Shown here piece by piece: positions 34,581-43,607 of a DNA stretch of 64,000 bases. The first letter of the stretch is position 1; every line of letters starts with the position of its first letter. This DNA is from Rhodocyclaceae bacterium (GTDB lineage Bacteria; Pseudomonadota; Gammaproteobacteria; Burkholderiales; Rhodocyclaceae). The position numbers and the translations under genes are program-made. The notes below the pieces were generated by a model, which saw only the letters and a list, made by a program, of their open reading frames with translations, had not been told where the DNA came from and did no database searches. The stretch is taken from the NCBI GenBank assembly GCA_020445765.1, contig JAGRFY010000016.1, positions 1 through 64,000 of the forward strand. Reading direction: 5' to 3'.

Positions 34581-35085
34581 GCGGCTTGCGCAGATCGAGG
34601 TTGCGGAACTCCGAGCGGGAGGATTGGCAGAAATCCACCTCGCGCACTTCGAAGCCGGCGGGTTCCGCGATTGCCTTGAATGTCTCCAGGTCGTACATGA
34701 AGGGTCCGACCAAGCGAAAGCCGCGGTTGATCACTTCGGCCGGCGTCTCGAGCGTCAGCGGCAGGCCGACATGTTTCTTCCAGGTGTCCACCAGCCACTG
34801 GGGGTCGTCGAAATAGGCTTTGAGAAACTTGCGCAGGTTCGGCATCAGGACGCGAACGGCGCCATCGGGCGCGAGCACGCGGCGGCATTCGCCAAGGAAC
34901 CCCGCACAGGCTTCGAGCGGAATCTGGGTGACCACTTCCTCACAAAGGATCGACGCCACACTGGCATCCGGAAACGGCAGCGGCCGGGTGATGTCGGCGA
35001 GGATGTCCGGCGCGCAGGCCGGGTCGATGTCGAGGCGGGTCCAGCCCGGCAGTTGCCGGTCGCCCGATCCAATGCTCAGTTTCAT
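34540..35085 (-). CDS. Small SAM-dependent methyltransferase
   Basis: This 181-residue class I methyltransferase is of the compact type common in O-antigen clusters. It begins at its SAM-binding strand (LSIGSGDRQLPGWTRLDID), has LPFPDASVASILCEEVVTQIP as the post-I/II region and FLGECRRVLAPDGAVRVLMP as motif III. The ATG at 35085 is used because the protein begins at the conserved strand there; the longer frame reads through the HAD gene. Its target is presumably a sugar of the glycan. Tail end overlaps the acyltransferase-like gene. Confidence 0.83.
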   Translation of the reverse strand: MKLSIGSGDRQLPGWTRLDIDPACAPDILADITRPLPFPDASVASILCEEVVTQIPLEACAGFLGECRRVLAPDGAVRVLMPNLRKFLKAYFDDPQWLVDTWKKHVGLPLTLETPAEVINRGFRLVGPFMYDLETFKAIAEPAGFEVREVDFCQSSRSEFRNLDLRKPHESASIYLELWPR

Positions 35086-35132
35086 CCTGGTCTCGTCAGA
35101 GTTTGTGGTGCCGTGCGCCACCCGCGTTGGGC

Positions 35133-37184
35133 TCAGGCGGCGCGGCGACGGCGGCGCCAGCGTATCAGGGTTTTCGCCAAACGGCCCAGCGTCAGCGCGC
35201 AGGCCAGCAACAACCGATGGATCAGCCCCAGGTCCCGTCGCTGCCAGAGGCCGGCGCGCCACTGCGTCTGTTTGACGAACTGTATGAGCTCGAAGCGGGC
35301 GCGCGCATCGAACGGGGCGCGGACCATCGTCGCGATGCTCGGCACCGCGCTCTTGTCGACGAAGTGGCCGACGCCGAAGATTTCATTGTGGCTGAGGGCT
35401 GCGTACGCGGCGGACATCTCCTCGGGGGAGCGGCTGACCAGTGCATCCCAGATCTCGCAGGCGTGGCCGCGCAATTCACTGGACAGGATGGCGTGGCTGT
35501 CGGCATAGCGACCCCAGTGCTCGGCCGCCAGCAGCACACCGCGCTGGAAATGGCTGACGAAATCGTCATGCACCCGGTTTTCGTCGGGATCGACGTTGCG
35601 AATCGCCTCGACCCGGCCGTCGTCGCCGCGGCGATAGCCTTCGGTGCTGCCGTTGGGTGAGTTGCACAGCATTTCGATCGGACTGACCGCGTCGAGGAAG
35701 TGTGTGAACTCCTGGGCCCGGTTGAGATCCGGGCCGAACGCCTGCTTGTGCGCGTTTTCCGGCTGCGGATTGAGAAAGCGCGCCAATGCCAGATAGTAGC
35801 CGCAGGTCCGCGTGCGCGGACGCAACAGAGCCAGGTTGTCCTGGATCGTGCCGCGCCAGCCGATATCGACGATGCCCGCGCTTGCCAGGTCGTCGCCGAA
35901 GCCATGCTGGTCGAGATAGGCGAGCAGCAGATTGCGGTCACCGTCAATTTGCGCCTGCAGCAGTTGCCGGAAATCGACATCGGCAAACAGCGCCTGTACG
36001 CGCGGATCCTTCCATGGATAGGTGACCGGGTCCGGGTAGGCGATGTCGTGGCGCGTGCATAGCGCTTCGAGTCGTTTGCCGTCGAGCCGCAGGGTCTTGC
36101 CGAGAGCAGCCATCGACTGGGTGCTGTAGAGGTTCCACAGCCGCATCAGTTCGCCGGTCGTGATCTCCTGCAGCGAGGCGCAGAAGGTCGAGAGCCGGCT
36201 CACTTCGAGGATGTCGGTCGACGGCAGGGCGCAGCCGGCAAGGCTGGCCTGCGGAAACACCCGGCGGTAGACCTCGATGAAGAATTCGCCTTCGCGGGTC
36301 AGGAAGAACAGGCGCTTCAGCCCTTCGGCCAGGGCCCGTTCGGCAATCAGCACCGCGTAGCCGACGAACAGCGGCGCACAGCGGGCGCCAAGCAGCAGGG
36401 CGCTGCGAGCCGGCTCGCCCGACTGTGCGGCGAGCGCCTCGACGTCGCGGGTCACTTCGTCGTCGATGTGATTCAACAGCGTGCCGCGATCCGGGTAGAG
36501 CGCTTCACGTCGACGGCGTGCCCGATGGGCTTCCTCCGGCTCGTAATGTACCGCGTCGATCCCGAGGCTGCGGGGCATGTCGAGGTCGGAGTGACGGTTG
36601 TCGCCGATATGGACATGGTCGGACGGCGCGATGCCGTGGCGCTCGACGACGTGGCGAAAGAGCCGCCCCGAACGCTTGTTGAGGCCGACGTCGCAGGAGC
36701 TGATCCCCTCCGGCGCGAGATCAGCGATGCCGTGGTGCTGAAGCAGTTCCAGGATCAGGCCGGCAGGCATGTAGAAGTCGGACAGGAACAGGCTGCGCTC
36801 GGCCGGGTATCGGTCAAGCGCCTGACGGCAATCCGGGTCGGCGAAGGTATTGGCCTTCTCGATGGCGACTTCCGCGCCCACCAGTTCGGCGGCGAGCCGA
36901 GCCCGCTCGCTTCGATCGAGCGCGGTAGCCCGTTCGAGCAGGGTCTCGAGCACCTGTTGCAGCGTGTATTCGTCGTCGGCCCCGCTAGCGGCGGCAGCGC
37001 GTGCAAGCTCTCCCTCGATCAGGCAACGCTCGCGCAGCAGCTTCCACGGGTCCAGCCAGTCCGCCGCCAGCACCGCGCAATGACGCAGCGTCAGGTGGCG
37101 GGCGGCAATCAGCTTGATCAGGTCGGGGTGGCACCTGCGTCGCAGCAAGGTGTCCCAGACGTCCAGGGTTCGCAGCCGATACAC
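35133..37184 (-). CDS. HAD-superfamily protein with large C-terminal domain (COG5610-like)
   Basis: This 683-residue protein begins with a HAD phosphatase domain (residues 1-220). It shows motif I as LDVWDTLLRR, motif II as LFLSDFYMP, a lysine in LNKRSGRLF and motif IV as HIGDNRHSDLDM. A C-terminal region of over 400 residues follows, with conserved-looking VDIGWRGTIQDNL and FLTREGEFF. I recall proteins of this shape in polysaccharide loci, where their function is not established. The C-terminal end is very basic (RWRRRRRAA). It lies three bases after the WsaF-like gene in the same operon. Confidence 0.75.
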   Translation of the reverse strand: MYRLRTLDVWDTLLRRRCHPDLIKLIAARHLTLRHCAVLAADWLDPWKLLRERCLIEGELARAAAASGADDEYTLQQVLETLLERATALDRSERARLAAELVGAEVAIEKANTFADPDCRQALDRYPAERSLFLSDFYMPAGLILELLQHHGIADLAPEGISSCDVGLNKRSGRLFRHVVERHGIAPSDHVHIGDNRHSDLDMPRSLGIDAVHYEPEEAHRARRRREALYPDRGTLLNHIDDEVTRDVEALAAQSGEPARSALLLGARCAPLFVGYAVLIAERALAEGLKRLFFLTREGEFFIEVYRRVFPQASLAGCALPSTDILEVSRLSTFCASLQEITTGELMRLWNLYSTQSMAALGKTLRLDGKRLEALCTRHDIAYPDPVTYPWKDPRVQALFADVDFRQLLQAQIDGDRNLLLAYLDQHGFGDDLASAGIVDIGWRGTIQDNLALLRPRTRTCGYYLALARFLNPQPENAHKQAFGPDLNRAQEFTHFLDAVSPIEMLCNSPNGSTEGYRRGDDGRVEAIRNVDPDENRVHDDFVSHFQRGVLLAAEHWGRYADSHAILSSELRGHACEIWDALVSRSPEEMSAAYAALSHNEIFGVGHFVDKSAVPSIATMVRAPFDARARFELIQFVKQTQWRAGLWQRRDLGLIHRLLLACALTLGRLAKTLIRWRRRRRAA

Positions 37185-37187
37185 GTC

Positions 37188-38402
37188 TCACCCGTAGTTC
37201 AGCATGCGGCGAACCTTGCGCGCGCCCCAGCCGAGGATGCGCCTGAGCGTTGGCGGCAGACTGTTGACGTAGGCATTGGGTGGCGAGATCAGCCGCTGGC
37301 GGATGCTGGCCGGCAGCTTGCCGACATAGTGGTGGGAGGTCTGCGGAGCCGCCGAGTACATCCGCGAGACCGCGCCCAGTTCCGGCTGGCGTCCGGCCAG
37401 CACCGACTCGGCCGCATTGCAGAACTGCTCGGTCTCCAGCGACAACGGACGCTCGCGCATGAAGGCCGCGCCGGCCTGGCCCATCGCGCTGCTCTGGTCC
37501 GGTGCATCGAGCAGCCGCAGGATGCTCTCGGCGATGCACTCCGGCGTCTGGTGGCTCAGCGTCATCGCCGAATCGGGGAAGTCGTAGAGCGTGTTTTCGC
37601 GCCACAGCTCGACCACCGGCAGACCGGCGGCCATCATCTCGAACGGAATCCGTGAGGGGTTCGACGAACTCAGGCACAGGCCGACGGCGCAGCGGTTGTA
37701 CAGGGCATTGCAGTCGTCGAGTGACAGCAGCCCGAGATGTTCATGGTCGAACCAGATGTTGCCCTTGTCCTTCGGCGACGAGCCGTAGAGGACGATCCGG
37801 GTGTCGGGCATGCGGTGCTTGACGATGCCGAGCGCTTCTATGCCGATGCGACTGCATCGGCGCGGCTTGTCCGGCTGATAGATGAAGCAGACCGCCTTTT
37901 CCCGCTCGTTCGTGGGCAGCGGCCGATAGATGTCGAGGTTGGCACCGAAGTCGAAGAAGTAGGCCGGAACGTCGAACCGGCTGCCCAGTTCGTGGGTGAG
38001 CCAGCGCCCGATGGTGATTGGCGTCAGGCCATAGAGATAGGAATTCTCGGCCATCAGGAAGGCGTCGCCCATCGGATTGAAGCAAGCCTCCCAGTCCTGC
38101 ACGAAATACAGCCGTGCGCATTCGAAGGGGAGATTTCGGACGATTGCAGCCGAATACCAGATCGTCGCGACCGCCGCGTCTGCCGGTTCGACCGTGTCCC
38201 AGCCATAGCTGACGCGCTCGAAGCGGTAACCGAACAGTTCTTCGATCTGCCTGGCGCCGCGGCCGGGCTCGCTGTGGCTGCCTTCGAGATAAAGATGGCA
38301 ACGGTGCCCCCGTGCCTCGAGCGCACGGGCGTGTTCGAGCATCGTGCGATGGCCGCCGGAGCCTTCGATCAGCCGGGGGATGAACCAGGCGAAACTAGCC
38401 AT
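37188..38402 (-). CDS. GT4-family glycosyltransferase, WsaF-like
   Basis: This 404-residue GT-B enzyme has the N-terminal FAWFIPRLIEGSGGHRTMLEHARAL acceptor half and C-terminal donor half with FIYQPDKPRR and the GT4 segment GLCLSSSNPSRIPFEMMAAGLPVVE, where the EMM glutamate is the likely sugar-phosphate contact. The overall look is that of WsaF, an L-rhamnosyltransferase for S-layer glycans, which fits the dTDP-rhamnose genes nearby. The start ATG follows a 135-base gap, the longest in this operon, so an internal promoter is possible. Confidence 0.85.
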   Translation of the reverse strand: MASFAWFIPRLIEGSGGHRTMLEHARALEARGHRCHLYLEGSHSEPGRGARQIEELFGYRFERVSYGWDTVEPADAAVATIWYSAAIVRNLPFECARLYFVQDWEACFNPMGDAFLMAENSYLYGLTPITIGRWLTHELGSRFDVPAYFFDFGANLDIYRPLPTNEREKAVCFIYQPDKPRRCSRIGIEALGIVKHRMPDTRIVLYGSSPKDKGNIWFDHEHLGLLSLDDCNALYNRCAVGLCLSSSNPSRIPFEMMAAGLPVVELWRENTLYDFPDSAMTLSHQTPECIAESILRLLDAPDQSSAMGQAGAAFMRERPLSLETEQFCNAAESVLAGRQPELGAVSRMYSAAPQTSHHYVGKLPASIRQRLISPPNAYVNSLPPTLRRILGWGARKVRRMLNYG

Positions 38403-38537
38403 GAAGATTGCGAGGTCGGGAATGATGGAGGTCGTGAGTCATGCCCGACTGCGGCCGCAGCTCGGCCGCCGCGTCCCGGGCGGGGCGCATTATCGCATGC
38501 CGGTGGCACGCTCGCAGGCGCAAGGTGACCGTCGTGA

Positions 38538-39905
38538 TCATCGACCGCGGACGATTCGCCGGAGCTTGAGCAGTAGCCGGACCACCGGGTTGTTTCGGAT
38601 TCTCGCGACGTCGGCTTCGAGCGACTGGATTCGCTGGTCGCGTCGATGGATCTCGTCGCCCATCTTCTGCATGTTGGCAAAGCGCTCTTCGAGCATCTTC
38701 CCCTGGGCGGCGATCGTGGCGTCGCGCTCGTCCACCAGCCGGGTCTGGTCGCGGATCGTCTGTTCGCGGCTGGCGATGTCGCCCTCGAGGGCCTTGACCG
38801 TGCGCCAGCGGGCCTCGATCAGATCCTTCTGGGTCATGATTGCCGCATTGCGCTCGTCGATCATGAAGCGCATGCGTTCCATTGCCTGCCAGCGCTGCTC
38901 GAGCATCTCCGCCTGGGAGTCCAGCTGGTGCGCCAGTTTGGCGATCTCGCCGGCACTGGCGAACACCCGGCGATCGAGCGCGGTACAGGTCGCGAGTTGC
39001 TCGGCCCACCAGCCGCCGTCGGCGGGGGCCGTGTCGCGCTGAAGGTCGGCTTCGTCGGCGCCGTGCAGTGCACGCACCAGCAGCGCCAGCGTGGCCGCGG
39101 GTGGTCCGCTGGGATTCTTCAGCAATGCGCAGATCGCGTCGTCGATGGGGCGCGGATCGCCCTGCGCCTGCGTGATCCGATCGATTCGACCGATCGACAG
39201 CGTCTGGATGAAGGCGTTTTCATGGATGTGGCGCCAGCGATCACCTTCCGACAAGGTGTTGCTCGGGTGCAGCCGATAGTCCAGCAACGGTTCGCCCCGC
39301 AACCAGACCAGTGGCGTAAGTGCGGCGGCCTCGAGCGCCCAGGCCCAGTCGTGGGTGTAGCGCAGCGGGCGAAACGCACCGATTTCACCGGCGAGCGCGC
39401 GCCGGAACACGAAGTTGGAGGTGGTGACCGCCAGGTTGCCGCTCAGGAACCAGTCGGTAGCCGGCCTCGGCACGCACCAGGCACAGGCATCGCGGTATTC
39501 GCGGGCGCGTTCGTGGTCCGGGCAAGGGGCGCCTGAGTCATCGACGAAACGCAATGTCGAGAACGCGAATCCGGCATCCTGTGCGCGCATTTCATCGACG
39601 ATCCGCTGCAGGCGCCCGGGTGTGTACACGTCGTCGGAATTGAGGATCGCGACGAATTCGCCGCTGGCGCAGGCGAGGGCCTCGTTGAGGGTGGCGTGGG
39701 CACCGGCGTTGGTGTCGTGTCGGCTGGCCTTGACGCGGGGGTCGTCGATCGCCTCGATGATCGACCAGGAATCGTCTGCGGACGCGTCGTCGATGATGAT
39801 CAGCTCGAGGTCGTCGAGAGTTTGCGCAAGCACGCTGTCGATCGCGGCGCGCAGATAGCGGGCATGGTTGTAGGAGGGGAGCAGGACGCTGACGACCGGC
39901 GACAT
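38538..39905 (-). CDS. GT2 glycosyltransferase with repetitive C-terminal coiled coil
   Basis: This 455-residue protein has a GT-A domain (residues 1-230) opening SPVVSVLLPSYNHARYLRAAI, with IIIDDASADDS and the metal-binding VAILNSDDVYTP. Residues 320-431 form a long helix made of eight 14-residue units, two heptads each, ending in a basic tail (LLLKLRRIVRGR) that could contact membrane. The GT part should extend or finish the glycan; the helix may oligomerise the enzyme or set distance. The start ATG is 19 bases after the fusion-protein stop. Confidence 0.87.
   Translation of the reverse strand: MSPVVSVLLPSYNHARYLRAAIDSVLAQTLDDLELIIIDDASADDSWSIIEAIDDPRVKASRHDTNAGAHATLNEALACASGEFVAILNSDDVYTPGRLQRIVDEMRAQDAGFAFSTLRFVDDSGAPCPDHERAREYRDACAWCVPRPATDWFLSGNLAVTTSNFVFRRALAGEIGAFRPLRYTHDWAWALEAAALTPLVWLRGEPLLDYRLHPSNTLSEGDRWRHIHENAFIQTLSIGRIDRITQAQGDPRPIDDAICALLKNPSGPPAATLALLVRALHGADEADLQRDTAPADGGWWAEQLATCTALDRRVFASAGEIAKLAHQLDSQAEMLEQRWQAMERMRFMIDERNAAIMTQKDLIEARWRTVKALEGDIASREQTIRDQTRLVDERDATIAAQGKMLEERFANMQKMGDEIHRRDQRIQSLEADVARIRNNPVVRLLLKLRRIVRGR
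38613..38948 (-). repeat. Eight tandem 14-residue (42-bp) coding repeats
   Basis: Residues 320-431 of the GT2 protein divide without gaps into eight 14-residue units. Units 2, 4, 6 and 3, 7 are clearest: MLEQRWQAMERMRF, LIEARWRTVKALEG, LVDERDATIAAQGK, MIDERNAAIMTQKD, MLEERFANMQKMGD. Hydrophobic residues recur at a and d heptad positions. Confidence 0.8.
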
Positions 39906-39924
39906 GGTGCGATGATCCTTACGC

Positions 39925-42702
39925 TTACAGGTTGAGCCCGGCGGGCGGCGGCGTCAGCTGATCGAGCCGACGCATGCATTCGGCGACGACGTCGGCATCG
40001 GACGGTCCGAGCTGGCAGGGCAGGGAGCCTGCTTCGGTCGCCGCTTCCGCGAAACGTTCGGCCATTGCCGCCGAGCTCGTCAGCAGCACTTCGCACGCCA
40101 GCAACCAGCTGGCATCCTCCGGTGCCTTGGGAACGAAGAACAGGCGGCGGGTCGCGGTCAGCCTGGCGACCTCGTGTGCCAGTTCCTGCCAGATGCCGGT
40201 GTCGCCGGTGCTGCGGGTGATGGCGACGGCAATGTCGTTGCGCGCAGCACTGAACTGTCGTGCCGCGTCGAGCAGGCGCCGCGCCGCAGCGGCATCTTCG
40301 GGCTCGCCGGGATGCAGCGCAATCCGCATGCGGTCGGGGATGCCCAGCCAGTAGTGGATGCGCGCCCGGACCTGCGCCCGATCGGTCCGCAGCTCGGCGA
40401 TGCGCGGGTGGCGTGGCGGCGCGCCGCCGGGCTGCGAAGCGCTGGCGGCGCGTGCCTCACACAGGGCGCGGCTGCCGCGCTCGTGATGCAGCGCGGCCTC
40501 GAGCCGGATGCGTGCGCGGGCACCGAGATCGTGCCGCAGCCTCAGAGTGGCCATCGAATCGGCCAGCAACGGCAGCGGGTCGGACGAAGGCGGCTCCCGG
40601 CCGGCCGGCAGCAGGGCATTGACAGCGGCGACGCTTTGGCTGCGGTCGATCGGCCGCATCCGGCCCAGATGCGCCCGCATCGCCTGCAGGCGCGGCCTGT
40701 CGAGTTGTCCGATTGCCCGCGACAGGCTGCGCGCGTCGGCATCGATCAGGAGTCCGCCAAGGCCGTCGTCGATGCGCTCGGAGAAGGCACCGCCGCGGGT
40801 CGCGATCACCGGGACCGCAAGCGCCTGCATTTCGCTGAGGGTATAGCTGAACGATTCCGGCACCGACGACAGCAAAAGCGCTGCGTCCGGCGCAAAGGCG
40901 CGCACCTGATCACCGAGGGTATCGGCGCGGTAGGTCGGAATCACGCGAACACCGTCGGTGCCGGCAAAGCAGCGACCGAAGTCGCCGGCGCCGAGCAACA
41001 GCAACTCCGCGTCCGCCAGCAGCCCGGGCAGGGCCTCGGTCAGCAGATCGAGCCCCTTGTGGGGCGCCAGTCGGCCCGGTACCAGCAGGCGCAGCTTGCC
41101 GCCGGCCGGCGGCATCGACGCCGGCCCGAGTGACGCGAGGTCGATGCCGTGCGGCACGATCGTCGTGTTGTCGGTCGTGACGGCGGGCATCAGCGCATGC
41201 CAGCGGTCGACCAGGCTGCGGCTCGGTGCCACCAGCGCGAGTCTGCCCGAATCGATGCGGCTGGCCAGCCGTGCCCGCAGTTGCAGCCAGTCGTCGGTCG
41301 TGGTGTTGTGCCAGAACACGTTCGCCGAATTGTGGCCAAGGCAGGCATCGAGATCGGTCGGCCCGCAGCGGATGCAGCCGGTCCCGAAATGACCGAACAG
41401 CGCCGGGCAGAACGGAAACATGTCGTGCAGCACCAGTGCAGTCGGCAGGTCGGTGTCGAGGACTTCGAGGCTGTGCCCGATCAGCGAGGAAACGATCAGC
41501 CGCCTGGCGCCGCAAAATGCGATGACCTCTTCGAGAAACGCGCGGTATTCCGGGTGGTCGAAGCCGCAGGCCCGGATCGGCAGCAACAGGTCACGACTCG
41601 CCAGCGGGTGTGGCCGTCCCGGTTCGCGAAGCTCGAGCCGGAATCCGGCCGCGTTGCGGTGACTGACCGACTGCAGCACGAGATTGCGATGCTCGCCATC
41701 GGCAGCGTGGAAATCGTCGATCCAGCGGCTGATGCCGCCCCCCCAGCCGTGCGCGACGTGTAGCTGGACCGGCCGCCGGTCGCGCGGCTGCACGCTTGCC
41801 GTGGGCCAGACGAAATCCTTCGGGAGGATGCCTCGCTCCTGCTGGACGCACGCCTCTTCACGGCCACCGAGGGCGCTGCGCGCACGGTCGATGCGCTCGC
41901 GAAAGCTGGCCAGCGGATCTCGAGCCACGAAGTCCGCGACCCGTTCCAGGTAGTCGGGGTGGCGCTCGAGCAGTCGCTGGTGGGCATCGTGCTGCAGCCG
42001 CGCCCGTTCCTCGCCGAAGCTGACGCCACCCTCGTGGAAGACGAAGACGTCGGCCGCAAGCAGGTGTTGCCAGCCGAGTTCCGACGCCCGCAGGCAGAAA
42101 TCGTTCTCCTCGCCGTAGCCGCGGCCGAAACGTTCCTCATCGAACGGGCCGGTCGCTGCCAGCGCGTCGCGCCGGATGTACATGCAGAAACCGACGGCGG
42201 TCGGCAACTCCCGGCTCTCGCCGGACAGTTCCCGGGCGAACAGGGCGTCGAGCGTCTCGAGCCCGAGCGTGCCCGGAACTCCGCCGCGCCAGCCGTCGAA
42301 TGGATACGAGCATACGGTTGCGCTGTTCGAGAACGGCGTGACCGTGGCAGTACGCGGGCGGGAGTAGGCGCAACGGGCCAGCCTTGCGAGCCAGTCACCG
42401 GCAACCCGAGCATCGCTGTTGAGCAGTACGACATCGCGCTCCGGGTGCAGCGCCATCCCGCGATTGACGGTCGCGACGAAGCCGCGGTTGTCGGCATTGC
42501 GCAGTACCGTGACGCCCGTCCTGTCCGCGAGCGCGGCAACGTAAGCCGCCACCGCCGGCTCCGGGCTGGCATCGTCAATCACCACCAGGTGACGGCGCGC
42601 ATCCGGCATGCCGCCGAGCACGCTTTCGATACAGTCACGGGTGTGATCGAGCCCTCTGTACACGGGGACGATCACATCGATCTTGCGCGCGTCGAGATTC
42701 AA
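39925..42702 (-). CDS. Bifunctional GT2-GT4 glycosyltransferase fusion
   Basis: This protein of about 925 residues carries two glycosyltransferase domains. Residues 8-250 are GT2: IDVIVPVYRGLDHTRDCI, VLLNSDARV and the acceptor motif GYGEENDFCLRA. Residues 340-650 are GT4: HVAHGWGGGISRWIDDF, LVPGRLAPHKGLDLL and VPESFSYTLSEMQALAVPVIATRGG with the EX7E-type glutamates. The last 275 residues are helical and unrecognised. The start is most likely TTG 42702, overlapping the sulfotransferase stop (TTGA); no suitable ATG exists near the GT2 opening, and the longer open frame reads through the sulfotransferase gene. Two linkages, or one dual-site elongation, could be made by this one protein. Confidence 0.83.
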   Translation of the reverse strand: MNLDARKIDVIVPVYRGLDHTRDCIESVLGGMPDARRHLVVIDDASPEPAVAAYVAALADRTGVTVLRNADNRGFVATVNRGMALHPERDVVLLNSDARVAGDWLARLARCAYSRPRTATVTPFSNSATVCSYPFDGWRGGVPGTLGLETLDALFARELSGESRELPTAVGFCMYIRRDALAATGPFDEERFGRGYGEENDFCLRASELGWQHLLAADVFVFHEGGVSFGEERARLQHDAHQRLLERHPDYLERVADFVARDPLASFRERIDRARSALGGREEACVQQERGILPKDFVWPTASVQPRDRRPVQLHVAHGWGGGISRWIDDFHAADGEHRNLVLQSVSHRNAAGFRLELREPGRPHPLASRDLLLPIRACGFDHPEYRAFLEEVIAFCGARRLIVSSLIGHSLEVLDTDLPTALVLHDMFPFCPALFGHFGTGCIRCGPTDLDACLGHNSANVFWHNTTTDDWLQLRARLASRIDSGRLALVAPSRSLVDRWHALMPAVTTDNTTIVPHGIDLASLGPASMPPAGGKLRLLVPGRLAPHKGLDLLTEALPGLLADAELLLLGAGDFGRCFAGTDGVRVIPTYRADTLGDQVRAFAPDAALLLSSVPESFSYTLSEMQALAVPVIATRGGAFSERIDDGLGGLLIDADARSLSRAIGQLDRPRLQAMRAHLGRMRPIDRSQSVAAVNALLPAGREPPSSDPLPLLADSMATLRLRHDLGARARIRLEAALHHERGSRALCEARAASASQPGGAPPRHPRIAELRTDRAQVRARIHYWLGIPDRMRIALHPGEPEDAAAARRLLDAARQFSAARNDIAVAITRSTGDTGIWQELAHEVARLTATRRLFFVPKAPEDASWLLACEVLLTSSAAMAERFAEAATEAGSLPCQLGPSDADVVAECMRRLDQLTPPPAGLNL

Positions 42703-43607
42703 TTGGCTTCGCTGACCTGCGCGGCGGCAAGGGCACACCGGTCGCGCAAGGTGGCCTGCAGGCGGCGGTTCATGTCGTCGAGTTCGGCGTCGAGGTCGGT
42801 GATATCGAGCGGTTCCAGCAGGCAGTGCTTGGCGTCGACCGGCGGGAAGGCGTTGCTGGCAGCGTAGAGCGCCTGCCGTACCGTGTCGCGTGCGGCCTGA
42901 TCGACATCGCTGGCATTGAGCTTCTGCCACGCCTCGCATAGCCAGGGATGGGCGCCGCTGAACTCGCCCTGGCGGAAATCCGAAGCTTCCGGCGCGATGC
43001 CGAAGGCGCCTAGAAAGTCGTTGATGATCGAGCCGCCGTCGAAGGCCTTCCTATCGTATAGCCGTGCATGCACCCGGTCGGCACCGAACACCTTGATCCA
43101 GGGTTCCAGTCGCCAGGCCAGATCGGCCGACCTCAAGTGGTAGCGCAGGAAGCGCTCCAGCGGCATGGCTTCGCCGTGGGTGAGTTCGTGCCGGTAGCGC
43201 GATAGCAGGAAATCGAGCGGCTCGCGCAGATAGGCTAGGACGAAGACTTCGGCATCCCCGAAGAAATCGCGAACGGCCTCGATTGCGCCGGGATAGTAAT
43301 TGAGCCGACAGTATTCCTCTGAGGTCAGCAACAAGGTCGCGTCGGCCGGCATTTCGGCGCGCTGCGCGTCGTAGTATTCGTCAATCTCGTCGAGCGTGAA
43401 GTCGCGGTCGGCCCACGGAAACTTCTCGGGGCAGCAGGCCCAGGCCAGCTCCGGGTGCCCGGTCCAGTGGCTGAGCCCTTCCGGCACCCATAGGCCGCGT
43501 TCGCGATAGATTGCGGCGAACTCGGCCAGATTGGCCTGCACCGCAGACGATCCCGTCTTGTGAAATCCGATGTGCAGGACGATTCGCCTGCCCTTGCAAG
43601 CTTGCAC
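42699..43607 (-). CDS. Carbohydrate-sulfotransferase-like protein
   Basis: This 302-residue P-loop protein has the 5'-phosphosulfate loop near its N-terminus (VLHIGFHKTGSSAVQANL) and a 3'-phosphate site in YLREPLDFLLSRYRHEL, where the R and S pair is typical of PAPS-dependent sulfotransferases. It is expected to be cytoplasmic and to transfer sulfate to a sugar. The GTG at 43607 is preferred over TTG 43613 since an AGGAG site lies six bases upstream of the GTG but touches the TTG. It is the first gene of the leftward glycan operon. Confidence 0.8.
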   Translation of the reverse strand: MQACKGRRIVLHIGFHKTGSSAVQANLAEFAAIYRERGLWVPEGLSHWTGHPELAWACCPEKFPWADRDFTLDEIDEYYDAQRAEMPADATLLLTSEEYCRLNYYPGAIEAVRDFFGDAEVFVLAYLREPLDFLLSRYRHELTHGEAMPLERFLRYHLRSADLAWRLEPWIKVFGADRVHARLYDRKAFDGGSIINDFLGAFGIAPEASDFRQGEFSGAHPWLCEAWQKLNASDVDQAARDTVRQALYAASNAFPPVDAKHCLLEPLDITDLDAELDDMNRRLQATLRDRCALAAAQVSEAN

